DNA from: Physella acuta
Taxonomy: Eukaryota; Mollusca; Gastropoda; Physidae
Length of the DNA stretch: 64,000 bases
Direction of reading: 5' to 3'
Assembly (NCBI RefSeq): GCF_028476545.1
Contig: NW_026732665.1
Location: 85,001-149,000 of the forward strand
Of this stretch, positions 23,414 through 35,146 are shown piece after piece (positions within the stretch are counted from its first letter, which is position 1; every line of letters starts with the position of its first letter). Below the pieces are notes generated by a model that searched no databases, was not told where the DNA came from, and saw only the letters and a list, made by a program, of their open reading frames with translations. The translations under genes were made by a program, and so were the position numbers.

Positions 23414-24976
23414 TTAAGAAACATATTTATGGCAATCATCACATTCATCTGGCTTATCTCCAGTATGAACTTTTCTATGTTTCCTTAAATAAGAACTATA
23501 TGAAAACTTTTTATGACAAACATCACATTCAAATGGTTTATCTTCTGAATGAACTTTTTTGTGTGTATATAAACTAGAACTCTGAGAAAACTTTTTATAA
23601 CAAACATCACATTCAAATGGTTTATCTCCTGAATGAACTCTTTTGTGTGCATATAAATTAGAACTATATGAAAACTTTTTATGACAAACATCACATTCAA
23701 ATGGTTTATCTTCCGAATGAACTTTTTTGTGTGTATATAAACTAGAACTATATGAAAACTTTTTTTGACAAACATCACATTCAAATGGTTTATCTTCTGA
23801 ATGAACTCTTTTGTGTGTATATAAACTAGAATGAGAAAACTTTTTATGACAAACATCACATTCAAATGGTTTATCTTCTGAATGAACTCTTTTGTGTGCA
23901 TATAAATTAGAACTATATAAAAACTTTTTATGACAAACATCACATTCAAATGGTTTATCTTCTGAATGAACTCTTTTGTGTGCATATAAACTAGAACTCC
24001 GAGAAAACTTTTTTTGACAAACATCACATTCAAATGGTTTATCTCCTGAATGAACTCTTTTGTGTGCATATAAACTAGAACTATGAGAAAACTTTTTATG
24101 ACAAACAGCACATTCATGAGGCTTATCTCCTGAATGAATTTTTTTATGTTTACTTAACCTAGAACTATCTGAAAACCTTTTATGGCAAGCATCACATTGA
24201 AGTGGCCTCTCCCCTACTTGAGCTTGTTTATTCAAGTTAGATCTTTGAAAAAACTGTTCATGATGATCATGAGGATCAACAGACAGATATGTTTTGTCTT
24301 CAGAGAGTTTTAGCTTTTCTTCAAGTCCATTTTGTTGTTTGTCCTCAGAATCTAAAAATTTTGTCCATAAATCTGGTTTTATATCTTTGTTGGTTGATAA
24401 AGTTTCTAATTCTGGGATTATATCTTCGCTAGTTGATAAAGTTTCTAATTCGCGTTTTAGATCTTCACTAGTTGATTTATTTTCTAATTCTGGATTTATA
24501 TCTTCAGTAGTTGATAAAATTTCTAATTCTGTGTTGGTTGATAAAGTTTCTAATTCTGGTTTTATATCTTCACTAGTTGATAAAATTGCTAATTCTGGTT
24601 TTATATCTTCAGATCTTGTACATACTGCTGATACAGCAGGTTCCATATCTTTAAAAATTAAAAATCCTGTTGTTTTATCTTGAGAAGTTAGAAATGTCGT
24701 ATGGTGTTTTACATCATCAAAAGAGGAAAATGTTGTACATTCTGACTTTGTGTCTGTAGAAGATGAAAAATCTGGCGTAACAACGGTTTTATCATCCTGT
24801 GAAGTTATAAATGTCATGTTTGGTTTGATATCACGGAAAGTTAAAAATGATAATTCTGTTTTTATGTCAGAAGAAGATGAAAATACTGTAGATAGAAGTG
24901 GCTTCACATCTTCAGAATTTGAAAATTCGTCAAACTCATCAGACTGTAAATTTAAATCACCAGTTGCCTCTCCCAT
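23414..24976 (-). CDS. C2H2 zinc-finger protein with SUMO-motif-rich N-terminus
   Basis: A 520-codon single open frame, the only complete-looking host gene. Residues 1-230 are acidic and Ser/Thr-rich, with imperfect repeats of the form SEDIKPELETLST; four fit the SUMO consensus (IKTE 38-41, IKPE 125-128 and 138-141, LKRE 173-176). A decayed finger (FFQRSNLNKQAQVGERP) precedes nine complete C2H2 fingers (from residue 261), linked by HS(E/G)DKPFEC. A tenth is truncated at CDDCHKYVS. Finger 5 is one residue short. Such proteins bind DNA in the nucleus; SUMO sites often recruit repressors (inference). The start ATG at 24976 is conserved in the copies at 609 and 45540. The stop lies at the junction with the foldback element, with AATAAA overlapping just after it. 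No intron is evident. Confidence 0.85.
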   Translation of the reverse strand: MGEATGDLNLQSDEFDEFSNSEDVKPLLSTVFSSSSDIKTELSFLTFRDIKPNMTFITSQDDKTVVTPDFSSSTDTKSECTTFSSFDDVKHHTTFLTSQDKTTGFLIFKDMEPAVSAVCTRSEDIKPELAILSTSEDIKPELETLSTNTELEILSTTEDINPELENKSTSEDLKRELETLSTSEDIIPELETLSTNKDIKPDLWTKFLDSEDKQQNGLEEKLKLSEDKTYLSVDPHDHHEQFFQRSNLNKQAQVGERPLQCDACHKRFSDSSRLSKHKKIHSGDKPHECAVCHKKFSHSSSLYAHKRVHSGDKPFECDVCQKKFSRSSSLYAHKRVHSEDKPFECDVCHKKFLYSSNLYAHKRVHSEDKPFECDVCHKKFSHSSLYTHKRVHSEDKPFECDVCQKKFSYSSSLYTHKKVHSEDKPFECDVCHKKFSYSSNLYAHKRVHSGDKPFECDVCYKKFSQSSSLYTHKKVHSEDKPFECDVCHKKFSYSSYLRKHRKVHTGDKPDECDDCHKYVS

Positions 24977-25758
24977 GCTGCTTCTTATAAATGAACTGAG
25001 GATTAAATATTTAATGTTAAAGTGGTGATTATACAGATCTAGTGACTATAGTCAAAACAAAGTTTTTTCAATAAAACTTCTCAGAAGCATATTAAAATAT
25101 TTTAGAAATGAATTTAGATAGCTTAAAGTTAATACAATCAATAAACAATTTTAAAAATAAAATAATTAATGTATTGTATATGCCTAAGGGTGGCGGATTA
25201 TGGTAGAAAATAAAATCAAACTTAAATTTTTTTTGTTTTATACAATATTTGTACAAAATTAACATGCCATGCTTTTTAAATTGACAGAAGGTAAGTATAC
25301 CATGTTACAAAAACTGCAATCATAACAATTCATATTTTCACTTTAAAAAATGAAAAAAAAAACAATCATCAATGAGGAAAGTGCAACGCTTTATGTTTTT
25401 AAAATATGGGGCGACATGACAAATAATAAATCTGGCCAAATGACTGGCTTTGGGCGCAGCACACATGTAAACGCGCCTTGTTTTTCACAAGATTATAATC
25501 AATTGGCATTATTGGGGAGGGGGGGGGGGTATATTCCCAAACCGTTGTTTAATCATACACGGCATAACATTAGAATCATAGTTTAGAAGTTTATTTGATT
25601 GTAAGTTCATACAAAGCTACTTTCACTAAAGTGTCGCTTGCGAGATAAAAAAAGAAATTAGGTCAAAAGTACACCTTACTATTCTTAATTAACAGACTAA
25701 GGTAATCTATGGTTTTATGTACATAAAATCTGCAGAGGCTAGTAAGGTTAAAAAGCCA

Positions 25759-26719
25759 GTAGTGATCTCCCCTAAGCTTTCTCGAATATTCTTATATAAC
25801 ACTACGGCGGATTGGCAACTCAGGATATACTATATATAGACATGATTTTTAAATCCATGTTTAAGTACTTAAACTTTTTAAAATAGAATAGAATCTTGTA
25901 GAAAAAAGAATTGCACACCAAGGAAATGCGAAACAAAATGTGTATAATAGTGCGGAATATTATTAGTACTTTTGAAAAATTTAAAGTAGAATTAGTTCCA
26001 CTTCCGGTTAATCAGAAATCGCTGAAAAGTTGATACAAAACTAGAAATTTGATATTTATAATGCTTATCTATATATATAATTCTCTTCTGGGAGCTGTTA
26101 GAAAACAAGCTGCAAGCGCGCGCCTTGCAGTCCCCTCTCTTCCTCTCTATCGCTACCACCCCCCCCACCCCCACCCCCCTCACATGGTCAGGTGAGTTGT
26201 AGTTCACGCTAAGTGTTTAGTTTGGTGACGGCTATTAGGGGCAGATAATTCAGTTTGAAACTATTTTAAACTTAGAGGAGGTAACTAAGAGGAGGCTGCT
26301 TTCACGGGGCGGGGGGGGGGGGGGGGGGGGGGATGGGGTTTAGTGTTTTAAAGCAAATATTTTTAGTGGCAGCATTGGTACTGTCGAATTCACAAATTAT
26401 GAATTACTGAAAAGTAGAAAAAAAAATAACTAAATAGCGGGTCGGCTCGTATATGAAATTTTATCAACCTAGCTGTAACTGTACTCAAGTTATCGTGTTC
26501 ACAGACACACATACACTGAAAGAATTGCAAAGCCCAGTTTTTCAGACTCGATTATGCATAAAACATCGAAAATTTGATAAATGTGGGTTTATAATTTTTG
26601 CCCGATTAAAATAAGTCTTCTATACTCCAGATGAAGGACTGAGGTGAAAACCGTCAAAATTTCATGTGATTTTTGTGAACTATCAGAATACTTTCTCTAT
26701 ACCCTGTATACGAGTAAGT
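25759..26719 (+). repeat. Family M repeat in block A2, interrupted
   Basis: The same copy as 1451-2203, inherited by duplication, but split by a 0.4-kb repeat at 26072-26452 and with a small internal loss. It ends TATACGAGTAAGT. Confidence 0.7.
26072..26452 (-). mobile_element. 0.4-kb repeat (family R), inverted copy
   Basis: Absent from the matching place in copy 1 (about 1918-1925), so it is a clean insertion into an ATATAT-like target. It reads TAATTCTCTTCTGGGAGC ... GCGGGTCGGCTCGTA, the complement of the copies at 28071 and 28503. A run of about 25 G lies at 26307-26332. No coding frame. It is a non-autonomous element of unknown class. Confidence 0.7.
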
Positions 26720-27480
26720 AAAAAAAGGGTGACGTATCAAATTTTTGTAATTAGTTGGCATTTTTAGAAGGATTCTCATTTTGAAAGCTACAAAAATGTT
26801 ACAAACTTTTGATGTGCCTGTTTTAAAACATCAGTAGTAAAACTTTTCAGTAATAAATAAAGATTAACGATGTTTTCACTTGATGCAACCAAGCTCATTT
26901 ACTAAAGCAGCCATCTTGTTAAAGTTTTTTGGTAACATTTAAGCTAGAGATTCAAGGGAAACTACCCTAATTTACAGTTGGCCGCTGTTTATATAGCAAA
27001 TCTTGCTCACAAACTAGGCTGTTTAAAGTTAATTTCTGGCTTATATTGAAATATTTGGACATTGGTTTTGGTTTATTATTCAATTATCTATTACTATTAT
27101 ATTTGACACAAAAATATTAGTATTACTCGCTACATTAGAGGTGTGGATCATTGCTAACATCAATATGATCATATGATGTCCACACCAGATGCACGACTTT
27201 CAAAGATTTTTCATCCTAGCTCCAGTGACCTTCTTACAATTAGTTTTTAAAACATTTACCAAGAGCAAAAATGTGGGTTTTTCATGTTATACAAACAAGC
27301 TATAGGTGGCAGGGCAAAATATGCCAGAAAAACATTTTAAAATTTGCTTTGGAGAAGGAAGGTATATTTAAAAGTTGGTACCATTAAAAATGATAGAACT
27401 TTTAAAATATTAGCCCGGGAAGTAGAAAAATTAATTGAAGATTGAAGAACTATTAGGTTTATCAGTCTATTAAAAAATAT

Positions 27481-27710
<230 letters not shown>

Positions 27711-28070
27711 TCATTGCTATACAGAAGCTGTATAGCAGTATCCTCTGTCACTGCGTACATAAGTTTTCTTTTTACTTGACACTTTTTTTTTACCTATTTT
27801 GCTAGCGTAATTAGGCTAATTAAGTCTCATTATGGATCTTTCACCTGTCTTTTGGATTATACTATGACTCTAAAAGCCCCTAAGCCACAACGATCTATTA
27901 TTTTGTTTTTTAATCTGTGTTAATCCCTGAAATTATTGCGCATTAGCTTTTGTGTGCTTATTTATGAATATTTATGCCTAATTATTTGTTGTTTTCAAAT
28001 GTGTTATAGCTTAAATAATTTTTGTTAATTCTTATTGATTTCATAGATTTTAATTAGTCTAATATAATAT

Positions 28071-28903
28071 TACGAGCCGACCCGCAGCATATCATACGCC
28101 GCTATTTTGTTGTTTTATTTTCTACTTTTCAGTAATTCATAATTTGTGAATTCGACAGTACCAATGCTGCCACTGAAAATATTTGCTTTAAAACACTAAC
28201 CCCCCCTCCTTTCCCCGACCCTACACCCCCCCCCCCCCCCCCAGTGAAAGCAGCCTCCTCTTAGTTATTTCTTAGTTACCTCCTGTAAGTTTAAAATCGA
28301 ACTAAATTATCTGCCCCTAATAGAAACCCGGCTCTACGATTGGTAAACATTTAGCTTTGTAAACATTTAGCGTGACCACAGCTCACCAGACAATGTGGGG
28401 GTGGGGTGGGGGTGGTAGTGATAGTGATAGAGAGAAAGAGAGGGGACTGCAAGGAGGCGCTTGCAGCTTGTTTTCTAACGGCTCCCAGAAGAGAATTATA
28501 TATACGAGCCGACCCGCGGCGTATCATACGCCGCTATTTAGTTGATTTATTTTCTACTTTTCAGTAATTCATAATTTGTGAATTCCACAGTACCAATGCT
28601 GCCACTGAAAATATTTGCTTTAAAACACTAACCCCCCTCCTTTCCCCTAACCCCGACCCTACACTCCCCCCCCTGTGAAAGCAGCCTCCTCTTAGTTACC
28701 TCCTGTAAGTTTAAAGTCGGTTCAAACTTAATTATCTGCCCCTAATAGCCGTCACTAAACCTGGCTGTACGGTTTGTAAACATTAACGTAACGTGACCAC
28801 AGCTCAGCAGACCATGTGATAGAGAGAAAGAGAGGGGACTGTAAGGAGGCGCTTGCAGCTTGTTTTCTAACGGCTCGCAGAGGAGAATTATATATATAGA
28901 TAG
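28071..28903 (+). mobile_element. 0.4-kb repeat (family R), head-to-tail dimer
   Basis: Two copies (28071-28502, 28503-28903), each starting TACGAGCCGACCCGC and ending AGAGAATTATATATA, lie head to tail and share an ATATAT junction. Block A copy 1 has the empty site (AATATAATATTATTCTCAC near 4750). The second copy has a near-perfect hairpin GCGGCGTA-TCA-TACGCCGC just inside its end. C-rich tracts are prominent. No transposase or RT is present. Confidence 0.75.
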
Positions 28904-29721
28904 ATTCTCACTGTTCATTGCTGATATACTTTTATTAGGCTAAATAATGTTTATATTATTAAGATTTAAGAGGTCTGAAAAATTACATGATTTTAGTGTT
29001 GGGTCTAGGCTTACATTACTAATTAGTACCTAGTAATTAGATTTACTAATTAGGACTTGGGCTAACAAAGTACTTGGACTAGATTTAGAACACGCTCATA
29101 CTGTGCTTTGAGTTTTTTCTCACCGGTTTACAAAAGAACACAGGTGGGCTGCAATGTTTGTAATTTGCCTATATCTTTCGGTCACATGCGATCATTTTAA
29201 TGTGATAGGCCTCTTAATTTTATAGGCCTGATGAACTGTATTTGATAGGTTAACTTTTCTGGTTGACAAAACTACTTGAGTGAGCATCTGTCTGTCACTA
29301 CGCAAGACAGATGCCTGTCATGTGCACTGTCAGTTATGTTGTTTAGAATGCGTTTCTTGTTAACTTGATCAATTTTAATGCGATTACAGTGTTAAAAAAA
29401 AATAGATACAAATCTTAACAATATTTTAAACTCAGCATGGACAAAGCTTTGTGAATAACACACAGGTTTCAAGTCCAGTAAGGGAGGAGAGTTAGATTCA
29501 TTTTACAATGTCATAGCTATCATTTATAAATTGCCCTGATTAAACATTGCTAAAACACACTAATTAAGCATAATCAAAACTGAAATAAACATGCATATGA
29601 ATATCTTTTAAAAGTTTAGATCTAGATCTATATTATATATTCTTAAACATTTAAAACGTGATTATGTTTGGATCATTCATTAGCCTATATTAAAAAAATA
29701 GTAAATATGTTACATGACATG

Positions 29722-30030
29722 TAAGATGGCGTAAATACTTTAATTCAATTTTGCAAAACTGCGCGAAAATTTAGTAATGTTCCATCGTTTGAGGAAATTT
29801 ATTTTCTTGGACTTAAATTGAAATATCATGTTCACTGTCTGGCTCTAAATTTCTGAAAATCACTTTTAATGTATCAAGATTCAGAACTATAATTTACTTT
29901 AAGTGTCATCTTATCGTTTATTGTGCTTTTTATAAAGCGCAGAGCAGCTTCAAAATCGGACGGCCATCCTGTTTTCACCAAGCTTCTTTTGGAGCTTAAT
30001 ATGGGTAGTCTAGTTCTATACGGTGGGAGC
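29722..30030. other. No gene seen
   Basis: Non-repetitive-looking AT-rich DNA between the end of block A2 and a MITE. No supported feature. Confidence 0.5.
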
Positions 30031-30257
30031 CAGAGGGGTAGCGAAGGGGGGGGGGTGCGAACCGCACCGGGTGACACCAAGGCAAAAAATAGCAAAATAT
30101 ATGGAGCAAAACTTGAAGGGGGGGGGGGGGGTGCAAATCCAAAGTTTGAGGGGGAGGGGGGTGCAAATCGAAAATTTGAATGGTTTCCGCTATGCCTCTA
30201 GGGGGTTGACACCATTAAGTGCCTCACCGGGTGACACCCGACCTCGCTACTCAACTG
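30031..30257. mobile_element. hAT-type MITE with 8-bp target duplication
   Basis: The ends CAGAGGGGTAGCGAAG and (complement) CAGTTGAGTAGCGAGG form an imperfect TIR starting CAG. The element is flanked by a perfect 8-bp direct repeat, GTGGGAGC (30023-30030 and 30258-30265). Length 227 bp, rich in G runs. An 8-bp target duplication and CAG ends fit the hAT superfamily. No coding capacity. Confidence 0.82.
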
Positions 30258-31405
30258 GTGGGAGCTTAATATATTTTTAAAGGGCCGAAAGTCTCAATAC
30301 AGCAAGCTTGCAGAAATAACACTGTATGTTCAAATGGACGAGGGATAGATGTTTTTGGGGTTGTTTAATTGAACACCAACATATGTAATCAAATTAAACG
30401 TCGCATAAGTGTCAAAACGGCAGTGATTGTTTTTCTTTTCTATAAAATTAGCCTAACGGTCGGCGGTACCAGTACATGACGTCATGCGCGAGCGTTAACT
30501 CGGTGACGATGTGCTAAGTGGGGCAATGAAAAGGTGGGGTTAAAAAATGCGACTCAGCATGCTTTTTACATTTCTCGACCCTTCTTAATACTTCTATCGT
30601 CCCCACTGAGAAAATGGATCGCCAATGAATGACGCGTCATACTTCTACAGCTGGTCTTTCTCCCACAACCATCCCGTTTTCACGAGAAAAAAAACCCCTT
30701 ACCCGACTCCAAATCACATCGCTGAGTTCTACTCAACCTCTCCCCACCACAAATCACAATTTCTATCTGAAACAATATGTTCATATGTTTGTTCTGTAAT
30801 AATGCACGCTGTCATTACTATCTTAAGAGCGACGTCATTTATGGGCGATCTAATACTGATTTGATTACTGCAAATAAAGTGTTCAAAAGTTCGACCTCCC
30901 AACAATTGTTGTGGTCTTGGATGCACACTATTAAGTCTGAAAAGGTCTATTAGTCATTCATGTCAACTATATTGAAAAAAAAAGAAAAGTTACTATACAG
31001 TGACTATACAGGCATATATTAAAACAATGCAAAGCAACCAAATTAAACCACAAAATCAACACAACAGACATGCGAATAGACAATTTTTCAGGGGAAACTA
31101 CTCTATTATTGTTTTTGAAACATGGCCGCTGCTTGTATTTACTCATTGTTGTCTCGACTGGGCTAGTTAAAGTTTATTCCAGGATATTTTTGACTGGTTT
31201 GGTCATGGATTCTGATTTGTTATTCAAAATCAATTATTAGTTATATTATGTAAAATATGACATAAATATGGCCAAATTAAAGAAATATTCATTAGTTACA
31301 TTCATCGCACATTACTAGATCTAGAATCTAGCTTTGTTGGAATTTACTACGCTAAACTAAGATTTTACCAGAATTTCTATTTACTAGCCTATAGAAACGA
31401 AACTG
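30258..31405. other. No gene seen; distant relative of block A
   Basis: No coding sequence. Bases about 31090-31270 (GGGGAAACTACTCTA ... TATGACATAAATAT) resemble 2435-2600 in block A at clearly lower similarity than the recent duplication, suggesting an older duplication of the same DNA. Confidence 0.45.
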
Positions 31406-32013
31406 GGTAAAATCACGATATAGCGTCGGTTATTATTCCGGAACTGTACAGCAGTAAAAAACTGTAAAACCATGGCGTAGTCTGTCGAGCCGTTCCGGAA
31501 ACCACCGGAAATACTGTAAACCATCCTTTATTTGCCGCCATATTATTTTTAATACATAATGTTTAAAAATGTGCTAGGATTGATTTTAGTTGCATTTTAA
31601 ATACTATTTTGCTAATTATTTTGTATTTCTAATTATTTTAAGTGTATGTCCTAATTATTGCTGCTACTAAACATTATTCTAGTTATTCTTACTACTTTTA
31701 ACTTTAGTAAATCTAATCGTCTTATTTACTAACAGAACTAGAGCTGGTTGTCGCAAATGTTCTGCAGGTTTTTTCTGTTTCTTAAAAAGAAAACATTAAT
31801 TAATACACTCGACTTTATTAATAATATTTAGATTTACTAATTGTTGCTAATTTTTTGTCAGTTAAACATTAAATTAAGTTAAAACATTAATTTAATGCAC
31901 TTGACTTTATTTTTCTTTCAACGGTCAAATAAACTATGGTTTACAGTAACGAATGTTACCGAAACTCAACGAACATTACCCAATAATTTCCGACGCTATA
32001 TCGTGATTTTACC
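31406..32013. mobile_element. 608-bp TIR element with 8-bp target duplication
   Basis: The terminal inverted repeats are perfect over 24 bp (GGTAAAATCACGATATAGCG and onward at 31406-31429; complement at 31990-32013). They are flanked by a perfect direct repeat CGAAACTG (31398-31405 and 32014-32021). No open frame is convincing. An 8-bp duplication points to hAT- or P-like mobilisation. The ends do not start with CAG, so the superfamily is open. Confidence 0.82.
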
Positions 32014-32106
32014 CGAAACTGAGCCGCCATCTTTGTAGCTTCGAGACGCTGGGCCGTGAGATAAAAAAAATAAAAATATAATTTTAATAATCAAACAAAC
32101 CCGTAG

Positions 32107-32250
32107 ATCCCTAGACTCTAGATCTAGACCTAGATCTACTTATTCAGTATTCAATCTTTCTTGTTGCAAGACTAGAATCTAGATCTAGATGATAAAGATA
32201 AATAGTATTAAATAGATCTAGATCTAGATTAGATCTAAATAAAGTTTTTA
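32107..32250. repeat. TCTAGATC-rich simple repeat
   Basis: Degenerate TCTAGA/AGATCT units, repeated many times, with similar shorter runs elsewhere in the window (for example 11485, 29620). Confidence 0.6.
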
Positions 32251-32322
32251 AATATACTCTTCAGCCAATTAAGAATAAAAAAATAAGTATTCACCTTTTA
32301 TTAATTCGCATTGTAACTCTTG

Positions 32323-32323
<1 letters not shown>

Positions 32324-32393
<70 letters not shown>
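32324..32393. repeat. (AT)n microsatellite
   Basis: About 35 AT units at the head of block B copy 2. The equivalent array in copy 1 is the one invaded by the LTR element at 12483. Confidence 0.95.
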
Positions 32394-32399
<6 letters not shown>

Positions 32400-33784
32400 C
32401 ATACACTATAATGCCCCATCTTATCCATTCTCTATCGCACATAGTGCTCACGGGATAACGCGAGTCGCCAAATTGCACCCTGCCGGGGCGTCGCCCATGC
32501 AAAATTTTGTTTTCCTTGGAGTATTCTCAGCAACATTTCAAAGTTTCATGGCAAACGGATGAAAGGTGTAGTAATGCATAAAAGACAAATAAAGTCTTAA
32601 TCATTGCTTTACCAGTCATATATTCTTAGACGAATTTCCTTGTTTTCTAAAACAGAGTTATTTAAACAACTCCTGCGCTAGGATCATATTTATCGGGGCA
32701 CGGCTTTGTCTACACTATTGCCTAGCATATAAAAGCATTGAGTGTATGCTAATCACTCACCGTAGTATCAAAGTTAATCACTCACCGCCTAAGCATCGGA
32801 TACGTGGAGTGGCGTTCTCTTGAGCCCCCGACTACACTTCTATAGGGGCGCCGCGTACGGAACCTGGCTCGGTTTAATTATCAAATGTCGTGTGCCGCCT
32901 TGTAAATATTGTAGGGTGCTTCTTAAAACTAACTTAGGCGCCATAGTGCTCACGGGATAGCGTAGGTCGCCAAATCGCACCCTGTCGTTTGCCGGCAGAC
33001 GCGCCTGATTCAATTTAGTTAAAGAATATAGACTTGATCGCCCTAATGTAATATATCTAAAGTGCTTATAATCTAAACTTATAGGTTACAAAATTAATAT
33101 TGAAGGTGTTCTAAAACAAATTTCATTTTCCAAACTTAGTTATCTAGCACTAATAACGCCTCATGATAAATCAGGAAAACACAATTACTTTCCTTTAAAA
33201 AAAACAACCTTACATCGCGGGAAAAACAAAACTTTTTATTACCGTGTTTTGGTGTTGGGAAAAAAAATAATTACATAATTAGCGGAGATTGATAAAGTGC
33301 AATATGATAAGTAAAACACATTTTTTTAATAGTGCCTTCTATTTATTGTATACACTGAACGTACTGTTTACTAAATACTATTTTAATTTGTAATCAATAA
33401 CAGTTTAGAAGCCGCTCCTAAATGTACTCTATGCTTACTTCTATCTTTCCGTTTGCGGATAAGCTTGAGGTATCATAGTCGTTCTCTAATTTGAATAAGG
33501 CACGTCCGCAAGCACCCCGACTGTGAGCACTTTGCGTTTATGTTTGGATTTAAGATTGTATTTATGTTGACGGTTATTTGGATTATTTGAGTTATGGTTT
33601 GCCTTAGTATTTCTATTTGTATTTGCTTTTTTGTTTGCGATTGTGTTTTCTTTGTGTTTGGGTTTGCGTTTTTGTTTGCATTTGGATTAGTTTTCGTTTA
33701 CTTTTTTGTTTTCATTTGTGTTATGTTTGCATTTTCGTTTGTGGTCGGTTCGGGTTAATTAGAAAAGTAATATATTTCCTAAAC
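32394..33784 (+). repeat. Composite interspersed repeat (block B), copy 2
   Basis: Matches 18206-19920 closely, but lacks about 0.3 kb (equivalent of roughly 19370-19670) and the CCCGGG-hairpin tail. It joins directly to sequence matching 20338 onward. Confidence 0.75.
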
Positions 33785-34292
33785 ATAACATGTGTATGTA
33801 GGATGTGACAAGGTGGTGTAAAATGTGCTATGGAATATATTCATATAAATTTTTTCAAATGGTTTACAGTACCCATGATTAGAATAAGAAAGACACTACA
33901 TTTCTTTTTGCATTTAAATGAAGTTAAATAAGTATAACAGAAGAATTTTTATACTGTTAGAAAAGTCAAATGTTAACTGTAATATATTGAGAATTGTGAA
34001 GTCAAGGGAACTCACTCTTCTTGTATTAGTCTTATATTTATAATGTTATTTTGAGTGATGTCCCTTGTTAATATATATGTTTATCTCTCGTCACTTCCTG
34101 TTCCTGTTTCCATCATGTAGCTGAATTAAAGACTAGTTAACAATCAACGCGTGGCTTCTCGTCAGTGTATAATAATAGAACGGCCCAATCCACCACAACT
34201 GGCGACGAGGATGGGATCATCCGCAGAAAAAGAGCACATGCTTACTTAAAAAGAAGTTTGCTAGAGCATATTGGCTAAGTATTTCTAGGATA

Positions 34293-35138
34293 ATGGCGCT
34301 GTATGCCCAAATAAAAGAATTTGATTCGAATGATGAAACCATTCATGATTATCTAGATAGGTTAAGCTTTTACCTTGAAGCTAACGACGTGACGATAGAA
34401 GCAAAAAAGAGAGCTGTTTTGTTAACAGTCATAGGGCCTCAACATTTTAGGCTATTAAATGACTTATGCGCACCAGCTAGTCCAGCTACCAAGAGCTTTA
34501 ACGAGCTGAGCAAATTGCTAACAGACCACCATGCGCCTGCACAATCAAAGTTCCTGTGTAGAGCCAGATTTGACGGTAGGACTCGTCAATCAAACGAAGC
34601 AATATCAGAATATGTTGCTGCTTTACGTCATCTAAGTGAATTTTGTGAATTCGGGGACACGCTGTCTGACAGACTCTGTGAAAAGTTTGTGATAGGTGTA
34701 AACAGCCCTGATGTTCAAAGAAAGTTGATTCTCAAGTCAGATCTCACATTGGAAAAAGCAATACAACTTGCAACTTCATACCAGCAGTCATCCAATGCGG
34801 CGAGATCTCTAGCACTCTCAGGGATCCAGGCAGTAGACAGCAGGTTAGTCAACAAACACCAACCCCATCAGAGCATTTCAACTTATGCTAAACAGCCTGC
34901 ACGTTCAAATCTTAGATCTAAATCTAGTAATAATTATAAAAAAAATGTCATCGATTCAACGGTCCCCATGCATCTCATCGATGCAAGTTCAAGTCAGCAA
35001 CTTGTTATAAGTGCAGTAAGCAAGGTCACATTGCCAAGGCCTGCTTTGCAAATTCTTCGTCTGTTGCTAAATCTAGCCAGTCAAGACAGTACCGCAACCA
35101 AAGACAGCACTATGTTAACTCTCACCAAGACAACCTAA
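34293..35138 (+). CDS. gag region of Mag-like element
   Basis: A 281-codon frame starting MALYAQIKEFDSND, typical of K02A2.6/Mag-type gag (SEYVAALRHLSEFCEFG, LCEKFVIGV). It lies about 95 bp after the 5' LTR. It is a retroelement fossil part; expression unknown. Confidence 0.75.
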   Translation: MALYAQIKEFDSNDETIHDYLDRLSFYLEANDVTIEAKKRAVLLTVIGPQHFRLLNDLCAPASPATKSFNELSKLLTDHHAPAQSKFLCRARFDGRTRQSNEAISEYVAALRHLSEFCEFGDTLSDRLCEKFVIGVNSPDVQRKLILKSDLTLEKAIQLATSYQQSSNAARSLALSGIQAVDSRLVNKHQPHQSISTYAKQPARSNLRSKSSNNYKKNVIDSTVPMHLIDASSSQQLVISAVSKVTLPRPALQILRLLLNLASQDSTATKDSTMLTLTKTT

Positions 35139-35146
35139 CCCAACCA

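Noticed and set aside
23414-24230. Regular 84-bp spaced repeats, which could suggest a CRISPR-like or satellite array
   Set aside because: The period and content are C2H2 finger units in an open frame.
24294-25028. Plus-strand frames with SLVDKVSNSGFISS repeats (also at 20-676 and 44999-45562)
   Set aside because: Antisense shadows of the repetitive zinc-finger N-terminal exon on the minus strand.
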